Positions 36,080 to 44,220 of a stretch of DNA of 44,220 bases are shown here, piece by piece (within the stretch, counting starts at the first letter, position 1; each line of letters opens with the position of its first letter). Under the pieces are notes generated by a model, which ran no database searches, had not been told where the DNA came from, and saw only the letters and a list, made by a program, of their open reading frames with translations. The stretch covers positions 1 through 44,220 of the forward strand of contig JABGXP010000011.1 in NCBI GenBank assembly GCA_018675685.1. The letters are read 5' to 3'. This stretch comes from a bacterium. GTDB taxonomy: Bacteria > Patescibacteriota > Minisyncoccia > Moranbacterales > DUUL01. The translations under genes and the position numbers were made by a program.

Positions 36080-37693
36080 ATGAAAAAGAAAGAGCAAGAA
36101 AATCCGATAATCAAAGCAATGCTTAAGGGTTATGGAGAAAAATTCCCTTCGTTGGAAGAATTTTTTTCCTTAACAACAAGTCCAGAAGACTTGAGAAGAC
36201 TTCTTTCGCCAATTCCTGAACTCGGCAGATATCTAAATCATGTTGAGTTCCTTGGTGCGGTCACTTCAGATTTGGCATATGCAAAATTGCGCTTTCGCGT
36301 GATGATTGAGTATTTCATTTGTCTTTGCCAGACCATTGGCGAGCGATCTTTTGAAAACAAGGAATTCCTCCCAAGACTAACAAGTGAGGAAATTGAAACT
36401 CTAAGGGCAATTGAAATTGGACCCAATGAAGTTATTCAAGCTCAGTTTATTGAAACTTTCACAGGGCACGACACAGCCGCTGCTGGGGATTTCCTTAAAT
36501 TATTGATTCCTAAAAAAATCCCAAGATTGGCGAATGCGATTGAAGGAGTACATTTTGCAGCAACATCCGAGGATGTGATTGGGAATGTCACGGGATTGAT
36601 GGCTAACAACCTAATCTATCATCACCTCTTGCCAAAAATAATTGATTTCTGGATTTTCACAATCGATTGGAGCCAGAAATGGCAACAAGACGGGAAAGGT
36701 TCGTTGATTTTGCCAGCCTTTACGCACAAGCAATCAGCAGAACCAACTACTCAGAACAAGATGATTTCAGTGCCGTTGTACTCGACGGTCACTTGGATAG
36801 GAATGTTGATACATCCAATGATCCCAAAGTTCCAACCATTCTCAGGAAAGATGGGGGGAGCTGTGGGGAATGGAACTTGTCATTTTGCAGCTTTTCCTGA
36901 ATTCGATTGGGAGACAATTTTTCGTGATTTCGTGGAAGGATTTGGCTTACATTATGACAAAATGACTGATCAGTGTAGTCCATATGTCATGGAAGGATTC
37001 ATCTTGCACATCATCGATGATATGTTAGGGAAAATGGTCAAGTTCGGTGAAGATTTTTGCGATCTCGTCAGTTGCCCAGGACAACTTTTCGTAAAGTTGA
37101 AGAAAAAAGGGCAGAAGGGTTCATCAATTATGCCTGGTAAAACAAATCTGTGGGGCATCGAAGGGGCACTTGTGATGCTCCGGAAAGCTCAAAGTGCAAT
37201 TAGATTTTTTATCTCAGAATTGCAAAACTATCCACATCAAGGGAATATGGCCAGATCATATCTCTTTAGATCACTCGGTGGCGATTTGATGCCTGCCTTT
37301 ATTGCAATTGACAGGATCACCAAAGAACTTGGTGCTTGCGTTCCAAGCGAAAGAAATATTGAGGAATGCCTCAAGAAATACCCTGGAATGTGTGGAAGTT
37401 CATTGCAAACATATCTAAAGGCGATTGGGATTAAGGACGATGCATACCGCCTCATCCAAGAGATTTCAATCAATGAAGATGGATCCTACGCCAATGCAGG
37501 AGAATTTAAAGATAGGCTCCAGAATGTTGCAAAAAAACTCAACCTCTCTTCGAACATCCAAGAAAGATTGATTGAATTAACGGAATTTTCCGTTTTGGTT
37601 GCCCCAGCAGACAGGAAGGCTAAACTCTTTATTGAAGAGACAAGGAAAGATCTTGCGGAGTTTAAAAAAATGTGTGCTCAGGTAAAAATCTAA
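36080..37693 (+). CDS. purB: Adenylosuccinate lyase-like protein (divergent PurB)
   Basis: HFAATSEDVIGNVTGLM, PAFTHKQSAEPTT, GKMGGAVGNGTCHFAAFPEFDWE, GSSIMPGKTN; SD AGGAGGT upstream. Confidence 0.82.
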   Translation: MKKKEQENPIIKAMLKGYGEKFPSLEEFFSLTTSPEDLRRLLSPIPELGRYLNHVEFLGAVTSDLAYAKLRFRVMIEYFICLCQTIGERSFENKEFLPRLTSEEIETLRAIEIGPNEVIQAQFIETFTGHDTAAAGDFLKLLIPKKIPRLANAIEGVHFAATSEDVIGNVTGLMANNLIYHHLLPKIIDFWIFTIDWSQKWQQDGKGSLILPAFTHKQSAEPTTQNKMISVPLYSTVTWIGMLIHPMIPKFQPFSGKMGGAVGNGTCHFAAFPEFDWETIFRDFVEGFGLHYDKMTDQCSPYVMEGFILHIIDDMLGKMVKFGEDFCDLVSCPGQLFVKLKKKGQKGSSIMPGKTNLWGIEGALVMLRKAQSAIRFFISELQNYPHQGNMARSYLFRSLGGDLMPAFIAIDRITKELGACVPSERNIEECLKKYPGMCGSSLQTYLKAIGIKDDAYRLIQEISINEDGSYANAGEFKDRLQNVAKKLNLSSNIQERLIELTEFSVLVAPADRKAKLFIEETRKDLAEFKKMCAQVKI

Positions 37694-37711
37694 AAAATAT
37701 CATAGACAGAG

Positions 37712-37751
37712 AAAAAGGTTATCAGTTTAAATTTAAACTGATAACCTTTTT
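37712..37751. terminator. Intrinsic terminator (perfect 40-nt palindrome) after purB
   Basis: AAAAAGGTTATCAGTTTAAATTTAAACTGATAACCTTTTT. Confidence 0.88.
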
Positions 37752-37857
37752 TATTATAAAATTATATTGTATTATAAATATATGACAAAGATGTAAAGTA
37801 TTTTTGCTTAAAATAAAGCAATGAATAAAATACAAGCAATATAGTGTAGAAATAAAT

Positions 37858-37886
37858 TTGACATTATTTTCATTCAAGAATAATAT
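37858..37886 (+). promoter_or_regulatory. Promoter of the TrmB-like regulator/glmS pair
   Basis: TTGACA-17 nt-TAATAT, flanked by a 10-bp inverted repeat (37839-37848 / 37886-37895). Confidence 0.65.
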
Positions 37887-37929
37887 ATACTATATCGAAT
37901 TTAGAAGTAAAAAGATCAAAATAAAATAA

Positions 37930-38679
37930 ATGAAAAGAACTATTTTTGAAAAGCTTGGACTTTCAGAAAAAGAAACAAAGATATATCTAGCGCTTTTAGA
38001 GAGTGGGGCAATTTCTGTTCGTGGGCTTGCTAATATTACTAAGATAAACAGAGGTTCTGTCTATGATATTTTAAAAAAATTACAAAAAAAGGGCTTGGTA
38101 GCCTTCTATCATCATGAAACGAAACAAAAGTTCATTGCAGAAGATCCAGAAAAGTTGAAAACCTTAATAGAGGAAAAAGAAAGAAAGCTAAAAACAGCCA
38201 AAAGTGATATTGAAAAAATCATTCCTGAACTCCGATCTATTCAAGAGAAAAATGGACAAAAACCAACAACAAAATTCTACGAAGGACGTACGGGGATTAA
38301 GACAATTCTCGACAATGTTTTTGAAATTTTAGCATCAGAAGCTAACACGGAAAAGGAATATTATGTTTATTCAGCAAAAGAAGCAAGTGAAGATATTAAA
38401 GAGGCATATCCAAATTTTACAAAAGACAGGATTAAGCAAGGCATTTCAGTCAAAGCTATTTCGCTGGCTGGTGGAGGTAGAGTGAGTGGATTAGATCAGC
38501 GAAGATGGCTTGGAACAGAACAAAACTCAGCGACATTTATTTTGATATATCCTGGAAGATGCGCTTTTATCTCTCGTGATGTCAATGGGGTGCCAGTCGG
38601 AGTGATTATCGAAAATGAAATGGTTTATGAAACGCAGAAAGTTATTTTTCTGCAACTTTGGAATTTATTGGAGAAATAA
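37930..38679 (+). CDS. TrmB-family transcriptional regulator
   Basis: LGLSEKETKIYLALLESGAISVRGLANITKINRGSVYDILKKLQKKGLV wHTH; C-terminal effector-domain-like region. Confidence 0.9.
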   Translation: MKRTIFEKLGLSEKETKIYLALLESGAISVRGLANITKINRGSVYDILKKLQKKGLVAFYHHETKQKFIAEDPEKLKTLIEEKERKLKTAKSDIEKIIPELRSIQEKNGQKPTTKFYEGRTGIKTILDNVFEILASEANTEKEYYVYSAKEASEDIKEAYPNFTKDRIKQGISVKAISLAGGGRVSGLDQRRWLGTEQNSATFILIYPGRCAFISRDVNGVPVGVIIENEMVYETQKVIFLQLWNLLEK

Positions 38680-38706
38680 TATAATTAAAAACTAAAAAAC
38701 AAAACT

Positions 38707-40527
38707 ATGTGTGGAATTGTTGGCTACATTGGAAAAAATAAAGCGATGCCAGTTTTGCTTGATGGATTAAGAAAATTGGAATATCGAGGCTATGATTCTT
38801 CAGGGGTGGCAATTTTTGGAAAAACATTGCAAACATTCAAGGCAGTCGGAAAAATAAAAGAACTAGAAAAAGTGATCGGAAAAAACAAGTCGGACGGAAC
38901 AATAGGAATTGCTCACACTCGTTGGGCAACTCATGGGAAGCCATCAAAAGCAAATGCACACCCACACTCTGATTGCACAGGAAAAATTCAAGTTGTGCAC
39001 AATGGAATCATCGAAAACCATGCAGAGTTGAGAGAGCTTCTCAAAAAGAAAGGGCATAAATTCCATTCGCAAACTGACACAGAAGTCATCCCTCATCTGA
39101 TTGAAGATCTTTATAAGGGAGATATCACCCAGACACTTCAAGAGGTTTTGCAAATCATCAAAGGCGCGTATGGCTTGGTTGTGTTTTGCCAAGATGAGCC
39201 CGAGAAATTACTCGTAGCTCGTTGCGGAAGTCCTCTTGTGATTGGAATTGGAAAGCACGAGACCGTGATTGCTTCTGATGTGTCAGCAATTTTGCAGCAT
39301 ACCAAACAAGTGATCTACCTTGAAGATGGAGAGATGGCAGAAGTCGGCTATGATAATTTCCGAGTTTTTGATGCAAAGAGAAATTTAATCAAAAAAGATA
39401 TCGAAAGCGTGCTATGGAATATCGAGGAGATTTCAAAGAAAGGATTCGAACATTTTATGTTAAAAGAAATTTTCCAGCAGCCAGAGTCTTTAAAAAACAG
39501 TTTCAATGGAAGAATTTCTTTTGAAAATGGAACGGCAAAACTAGGTGGGTTGACTGAGGTTGCAGACAGACTAAGAGATGTTGAGAGAATTATTATTGTG
39601 GCTTGCGGAACAGCTTGGCACGATGGTCTTGTTGGCGAATACATGCTTGAAGAATATGCAGGAATTCCAGTTGAAGTGGAGTGGGCAAGTGAGTTTCGTT
39701 ATCGAAACCCGATTCTGAACAAGCGAACAGCGGTTATTGCTATAAGTCAATCTGGAGAAACAGCTGATACACTTGCAGGGATTAAAGAGGTGAAAAATAA
39801 AGGGGCACTAGTTTTGGGAATTGTAAACAGCGTTGGATCGACAATTTCACGTGAAACTGATGCCGGGGTGTATAATCACATCGGGCCAGAAATTTCCGTT
39901 GCATCAACAAAAGCATTCACTTCCCAAGTCGCCATTTTGGCACTCTTAACTGTTTTTTTGGGGAGACAAAGGCGAATGTCTCTTGTAATGGGAAAACGCA
40001 TCTTAAAAGAGCTCAGCGACTTGCCTGAGAAAATTGATGAATTTTTAAAAGATAATAATATTGAAAGAATTGCGAAAAAATATCACAAAGCAAAGAATTT
40101 TGCATTCTTAGGAAGAAAATATTGCCAACCACTAGCAAACGAAGGCGCCTTGAAATTAAAAGAAATTTCCTATATTCACGCAGAAGGGTTTGCCTCTGGT
40201 GAAATGAAGCATGGCTCGATTGCGCTAATTGATAAGAAATTTCCTTCGTTTTTCATTGCCCCGAAAGATAGTGTGTATGAAAAAAACCTTAGCAATATTG
40301 AGGAGATCAAATCTCGAAGTGGTGATGTGATTGCTATTACAACTAAGGGGAATAAATCTTTAGAAAAAATAGCAGATGATGTGATTTATATTCCGAAAAC
40401 TTTGGAAATGTTGACTCCAATTCTAGCGACGATCCCATTGCAACTTTTTGCATACCATGTAGCAAGGATAAAAGGTTTTGATGTAGACAAGCCAAGGAAT
40501 CTTGCAAAATCTGTTACTGTTGAGTGA
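38707..40527 (+). CDS. glmS: Glutamine-fructose-6-phosphate aminotransferase (isomerizing)
   Basis: MCGIVGYIGKNKAMPVLLDGLRKLEYRGYDSSGVA; SQSGETADTLAGIKE; DKPRNLAKSVTVE C-terminus. Confidence 0.97.
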   Translation: MCGIVGYIGKNKAMPVLLDGLRKLEYRGYDSSGVAIFGKTLQTFKAVGKIKELEKVIGKNKSDGTIGIAHTRWATHGKPSKANAHPHSDCTGKIQVVHNGIIENHAELRELLKKKGHKFHSQTDTEVIPHLIEDLYKGDITQTLQEVLQIIKGAYGLVVFCQDEPEKLLVARCGSPLVIGIGKHETVIASDVSAILQHTKQVIYLEDGEMAEVGYDNFRVFDAKRNLIKKDIESVLWNIEEISKKGFEHFMLKEIFQQPESLKNSFNGRISFENGTAKLGGLTEVADRLRDVERIIIVACGTAWHDGLVGEYMLEEYAGIPVEVEWASEFRYRNPILNKRTAVIAISQSGETADTLAGIKEVKNKGALVLGIVNSVGSTISRETDAGVYNHIGPEISVASTKAFTSQVAILALLTVFLGRQRRMSLVMGKRILKELSDLPEKIDEFLKDNNIERIAKKYHKAKNFAFLGRKYCQPLANEGALKLKEISYIHAEGFASGEMKHGSIALIDKKFPSFFIAPKDSVYEKNLSNIEEIKSRSGDVIAITTKGNKSLEKIADDVIYIPKTLEMLTPILATIPLQLFAYHVARIKGFDVDKPRNLAKSVTVE

Positions 40528-40658
40528 TTTTTATCTTAATGTTATTGAAAAACAGAAAAGACAGTGCTACAATATAGTGCTGTTCTTTTTTAACTTTAGA
40601 GTTTACCAAGAAGAAGTATAATTGTTTTTAACATTCAACCAACGAAAAGGGGTGTCAA

Positions 40659-41669
40659 ATGAAAAGCAAAGTTAACATGGGTTTTCTTCCAAAGGCTGTC
40701 AGGGCGATTGAGTTAATCGAAAGGTTTGAAGTGGCAGGTCTCCTGCATTTTTCTACAGGAAAAACAAGGGAAATGTTTGAGATTCCGGATAAACCAGAAC
40801 TTCTTTTGATCTATGCAACGGACCGTATCAGCATTTTTGACATCGTGCTCAATGCGCTTATCAAAAGTAAGGGGCATGTTCTTACAGCATCAACCATTTT
40901 TTGGCTGAATCAGTTCAATTTTGGTGCAGGTGACCACTTGATGGCATATGGTTCAGGGATCGATGAATTTCTTCCGAAAGATTTGAGGGGGGATAGCGAT
41001 CTTCAGAAAAGATGTCTTGTTGTTGAAAAAGCCATGGTTTTGCCAATCGAGGCGATCGTAAGAGGAAATCTGACTGGTTCCGGTCTCAATGACTACAAGG
41101 CGACTGGAATGGTTTGTGGACACGAATTGCCACCTGGTCTGCACGACGGAAGTAAATTGCCAGAGGTATTATTCACTCCTTCAACCAAGGCTGAAGCTGG
41201 TGAGAAAGATCGGAACATTGAATTTGATGAAATGGTTGAGCACATTGGCGGCGATTTTGGACTGGCAACAAAAGTGCGCGAAGAGGCAAAAAAAATCTTT
41301 TCCCTTGCGAATGAGATTGCAAACAAAAAAGGCATTGTCATTGCTGACACAAAGTTTGAATTTGGAATGGTCACAAACAAGAGCAATAACACAGTGAAGC
41401 TGGCCCTCATTGATGAAATTCTGACGCCGGATTCTTCTCGCTTCTGGCCGTTTCAGGATGAATATACTTCTGCGCCCGAAAGTTTTGACAAGCAGGGCGT
41501 CCGGGAGTGGGGCAAGAGTGTCGGGATTAAAAAAAATCCCACTATTGTTCCTCCCGAGGAAGTCTTGGATATTGCCACAAAGAAATATCGAGATATCATC
41601 CAACGCTTATCAGGAATGCCACTGGAAAGTTTTTGGCAAACAGAAATGAAGATAGATCTGGCTGCATAA
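40659..41669 (+). CDS. purC: Phosphoribosylaminoimidazole-succinocarboxamide synthase
   Basis: GKTREMFEIPDKPELLLIYATDRISIFDIVL; EAIVRGNLTGSG; IADTKFEFGM; LIDEILTPDSSRFW; SD AAGGGG upstream. Confidence 0.93.
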   Translation: MKSKVNMGFLPKAVRAIELIERFEVAGLLHFSTGKTREMFEIPDKPELLLIYATDRISIFDIVLNALIKSKGHVLTASTIFWLNQFNFGAGDHLMAYGSGIDEFLPKDLRGDSDLQKRCLVVEKAMVLPIEAIVRGNLTGSGLNDYKATGMVCGHELPPGLHDGSKLPEVLFTPSTKAEAGEKDRNIEFDEMVEHIGGDFGLATKVREEAKKIFSLANEIANKKGIVIADTKFEFGMVTNKSNNTVKLALIDEILTPDSSRFWPFQDEYTSAPESFDKQGVREWGKSVGIKKNPTIVPPEEVLDIATKKYRDIIQRLSGMPLESFWQTEMKIDLAA

Positions 41670-41692
41670 ACAGTCATGCTCCAGAAGAATTT

Positions 41693-41730
41693 AAAAGTTA
41701 CCACAACTCATCATAGTCGTGGTAACTTTT
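41693..41730 (+). terminator. Intrinsic terminator of purC
   Basis: AAAAGTTACCAC...GTGGTAACTTTT-CTTTTT. Confidence 0.85.
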
Positions 41731-41743
41731 CTTTTTGTATACT

Positions 41744-41782
41744 AAAAGCTCACGTCACACAGTTTGTGTGTCGTGAGCTTTT
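41744..41782. terminator. Long hairpin terminator (minus-strand side for the 41810 gene)
   Basis: AAAAGCTCACG-T-CACACA-GTT-TGTGTG-T-CGTGAGCTTTT. Confidence 0.85.
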
Positions 41783-41809
41783 GAAAAAACAAGGAAAGAA
41801 TATTAATAA

Positions 41810-42463
41810 TCATTTGATACCTGCAAGAATTTTTTCAATAACGAGAATTTCCTCGTTGATCCCCAGAGCTTTTTGAAGTTCCATCCCCAGTTCTCCCTCT
41901 CCTGAAAAATGTTTTCTAGCGGCATTGATCTTCACCACTATTGGAATTTCCTCAGTCTTTTCGTTGATTCTACTAGCAAAAAGAATACAAGGAGCGTTGT
42001 CATCGGGATCAAGAGCAATGGCTATTGGTTCATCACCATTTTTATTGTTGTTAGGAGAAGAGAAGTGGTTTATCATTACGCCTACATTCAAAGATAGTTC
42101 CTTTGAAATTTGATTAGCTCTCCCTATATTTTTCGGTAAGGGATTCTTCCCTCTGCGCAGTCTTGATATTTGAGTCCGTTGCTTCATGATTTCCCGAATA
42201 GTTGCTAGAACTTGTGGGTCATTGGCAGTATAAGTGATTTTAGGAAAAATCCCTTTTATGTGCATAACCACAACGCCTTGTTCTAGTTTCAATAGAGGAA
42301 CAAACCAAGGCTCAAAAAGAATTTTCTGCTCCTCGGGGTGATGATTGAGGGTTACAGAATTTCTCCCGCTTAAAATCTTTTTGAATTTCTCCAATTCCTC
42401 TAGGAATTTTTTGGAAAAATCCCAACTAGGCACTTCTAAGGACTTGTTTCCCGTGATATCCAT
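41810..42463 (-). CDS. Uncharacterised protein sharing a C-terminal domain with the 42677-44017 product
   Basis: 217 aa; SD AAGGAGAT upstream; PIAIALDPDDNAPCILF...EEIPIVVK...HFSG...LQKALGINEEI. Confidence 0.75.
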   Translation of the reverse strand: MDITGNKSLEVPSWDFSKKFLEELEKFKKILSGRNSVTLNHHPEEQKILFEPWFVPLLKLEQGVVVMHIKGIFPKITYTANDPQVLATIREIMKQRTQISRLRRGKNPLPKNIGRANQISKELSLNVGVMINHFSSPNNNKNGDEPIAIALDPDDNAPCILFASRINEKTEEIPIVVKINAARKHFSGEGELGMELQKALGINEEILVIEKILAGIK

Positions 42464-42615
42464 ATGATATCTCCTTTTGTTAGATTTTCTGATTTAGAGA
42501 ACTTTTTGCCCGTTTCAAAGCATAAGGCAATAATAAAAAATACCCTAAAATAAGAATCTTGTCAATATTCTCAAATTCTTTAGAAAAGAGTTTGGGAAAT
42601 TATTTTTAAAATAAA

Positions 42616-42655
42616 AAAAACCTGCATCACACGATTCGTGCAGTGCAGGTCTTTT
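42616..42655 (-). terminator. Hairpin terminator of the 42677 gene
   Basis: Minus strand GACCTGCACTGCACGAATCGTGTGATGCAGGTTTTTTTT. Confidence 0.85.
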
Positions 42656-42676
42656 AATTAAGCTAGTTTAGCTTTC

Positions 42677-44017
42677 TTACAGACTATCTTTGATCTCTTC
42701 AATGGATGCTTTGCCCTTTTTAATTTGAGCGATTTTTTCATCCAGGCCCAGTGCCTTTTGATAATCCTTGGGCAATGGATTTTTGCCGGAAAGATGACCT
42801 TCAAGCAAACGGCGCTTGATTATTCCAGGAACTTCAGGAAGTTCTGTATCAACTTTTTTCTCAACGATGATACAAGGAGAGCCTTCAAGGTCAAGCCCAA
42901 TGCCGACTGGGTTGCAATCAGCGATCGGATTTCTTTTGAGGTAGCTTCTAATAAAAATCAATGCTTCAAATAAATTTCCTTTTATACTGGAAATTTTCAC
43001 TGAAGTTTCATCAAAGGCTTCCCTTTCTTTTGCGGCCCCTTCTTTCTGTTGTGCAAGGGCTTTCTGAAGACTAAAGAGTATTTCCCCAAAGTCATCGTCT
43101 AGCCTTACTTCAGTTTGAACTTCTCCGTTCAAAACAAATAAGAATTTTGCAACAGCCTCTTTTGAGCTTTCTTTTCCAGCAACAGCTTCGTTCTGCTGCA
43201 CACTGAGCACGTTTTTATCCAAAGAGAGTTCGGCCCAGCCTCTGGAGAAATATCCGTCTAGCTGTCTTTGAAGGCCCTTCTTTGTTCTTTGAATATCCGC
43301 AAATAGGTTTCTTCTTTCCTGTTGGCTTTCGAACAATGCGGAAATTTCATCCTCCAGGCCGATTACCTTGGGAATCAAAGCGGCAATTTCATCATTGCCA
43401 ATCTCGGAAACAACCTTAGTGTAGATGCCTTCAAGGCTAACTGTGACTGAAATATTCCCTTTTTCAGAGGAATCAAATTTCAATCCTTGCACTAAATTCA
43501 GCTCTTCAATGGTATTCATTGCACCATTTTCCAATGGGATATGCTTGCCATTTTTCAAAACTGCAGAAAATTCAGCATTGTCTTTTTGAATATCCTCAGG
43601 TAAAGCTTTTAAAGCAGCCTCTCTCTCCGAGTTATCTGCTTTGTTGCCCATCATTTCCTGCATGATGTCGTCCAAATCATCCTCGGATGAAATAACTCTA
43701 ACATGAGGACTGCCGAAGGGGTTATCACCACCAAGCTCCATGATTTTGCGAATATCTCCGCCGTCCAAGGCATCAATGATCTCCTGAATACTTATTTCAG
43801 GGCCTCCGCCTTCAAGCATCGTGGCAATTTTTTCAAAAGTTCCAGGTGCGCCAGAGAATCCTGGGAAACCGCTGCCTGAAAATGAGAAAGAATCCTTCCC
43901 GCGGGGGGTTCCAAACAATTTTTCAAAAATGTCCACAAAACCTCTCCCGGCTTTATTATCTCCACATACAGGGCAGTTTGGGTCTCCACAACCAGGTTTC
44001 TTAGCTTTCTTCTCCAT
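42677..44017 (-). CDS. Uncharacterised protein: N-terminal zinc-finger-like CxDPxCPVCG motif, G/F-rich linker, coiled region, C-terminal domain shared with the 41810 product
   Basis: 446 aa; SD AAGGAGAG upstream; GCGDPNCPVCGDN; PVGIGLDLEGSPCIIV...PEVPGIIK...HLSGKNPLPKDYQKALGLDEKI. Confidence 0.78.
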   Translation of the reverse strand: MEKKAKKPGCGDPNCPVCGDNKAGRGFVDIFEKLFGTPRGKDSFSFSGSGFPGFSGAPGTFEKIATMLEGGGPEISIQEIIDALDGGDIRKIMELGGDNPFGSPHVRVISSEDDLDDIMQEMMGNKADNSEREAALKALPEDIQKDNAEFSAVLKNGKHIPLENGAMNTIEELNLVQGLKFDSSEKGNISVTVSLEGIYTKVVSEIGNDEIAALIPKVIGLEDEISALFESQQERRNLFADIQRTKKGLQRQLDGYFSRGWAELSLDKNVLSVQQNEAVAGKESSKEAVAKFLFVLNGEVQTEVRLDDDFGEILFSLQKALAQQKEGAAKEREAFDETSVKISSIKGNLFEALIFIRSYLKRNPIADCNPVGIGLDLEGSPCIIVEKKVDTELPEVPGIIKRRLLEGHLSGKNPLPKDYQKALGLDEKIAQIKKGKASIEEIKDSL

Positions 44018-44186
44018 TGATCTCTCCTTTTTCTGATCCTAGGTTAATTGTAAGAGTACTTCTTTCTTTCCATTATTCTCTGCACATTGCAAAAGAATTA
44101 TAAATAATAACACTAACAATTGATTTTGTCAATGTTTTAAAGATATTTCGTTTGCCATATTATTTTCAAAAAAGCTTGCCTTAAAA

Positions 44187-44220
44187 AAGAAAAAGACCCA
44201 TGTCACGCAGTTGCGTAACA
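44187..44220 (-). terminator. Partial hairpin terminator cut by the window edge (minus-strand gene beyond the window)
   Basis: Minus strand TGTTACGCAACTGCGTGACATGGGTCTTTTTCTTTTTT; same design as 41744 and 42616. Confidence 0.5.

Noticed and set aside
40545-40592. Hairpin-like GACAGTGCTACAATATAGTGCTGTTCTTTTTT after glmS
   Set aside because: The T-tract is suggestive but the stem is interrupted; possible glmS terminator, not confident enough to list
1-44220. Search for CRISPR arrays, transposases, integrases, toxin-antitoxin pairs, restriction systems and phage genes
   Set aside because: No regularly spaced direct repeats or diagnostic protein motifs were found by reading; no stop-codon reassignment was evident either

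Overview
The window looks like a low-GC, gene-dense bacterial chromosome segment, probably from a Candidate Phyla Radiation/Patescibacteria-type genome (inferred from gene content, not proven). Recognisable genes include miaB, thrS, mscL, dnaE, eno, gpmI, a PfkB kinase, an ADP-forming acyl-CoA synthetase, recJ, a polyprenyl synthetase, uppS, trxA/trxB-like genes, malic enzyme, rplI, pyrG, a DUF3048 protein, a sortase with a likely substrate, rpmA, an SPFH protein, an archaeal-type UMP kinase, purB, a TrmB-like regulator, glmS and purC. There are two tRNAs (Lys-TTT, Glu-CTC) and many intrinsic terminators. The main points for a second look are: (1) a T-box riboswitch upstream of thrS with a very compact Stem I; (2) two adjacent unknown proteins at the right end that share an unrecognised C-terminal domain and lie in a region with look-alike hairpin terminators; (3) a receiver-domain protein that lacks the phospho-acceptor Asp and carries a zinc-ribbon tail; (4) a split between Shine-Dalgarno-led and SD-less genes; (5) candidate operators beside the TrmB and sortase-substrate promoters; (6) an apparent archaeal proteasome-alpha/oxidoreductase chimera at the left edge, which is probably an assembly artefact. 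No CRISPR array, transposase, integrase, rRNA or phage module was seen.
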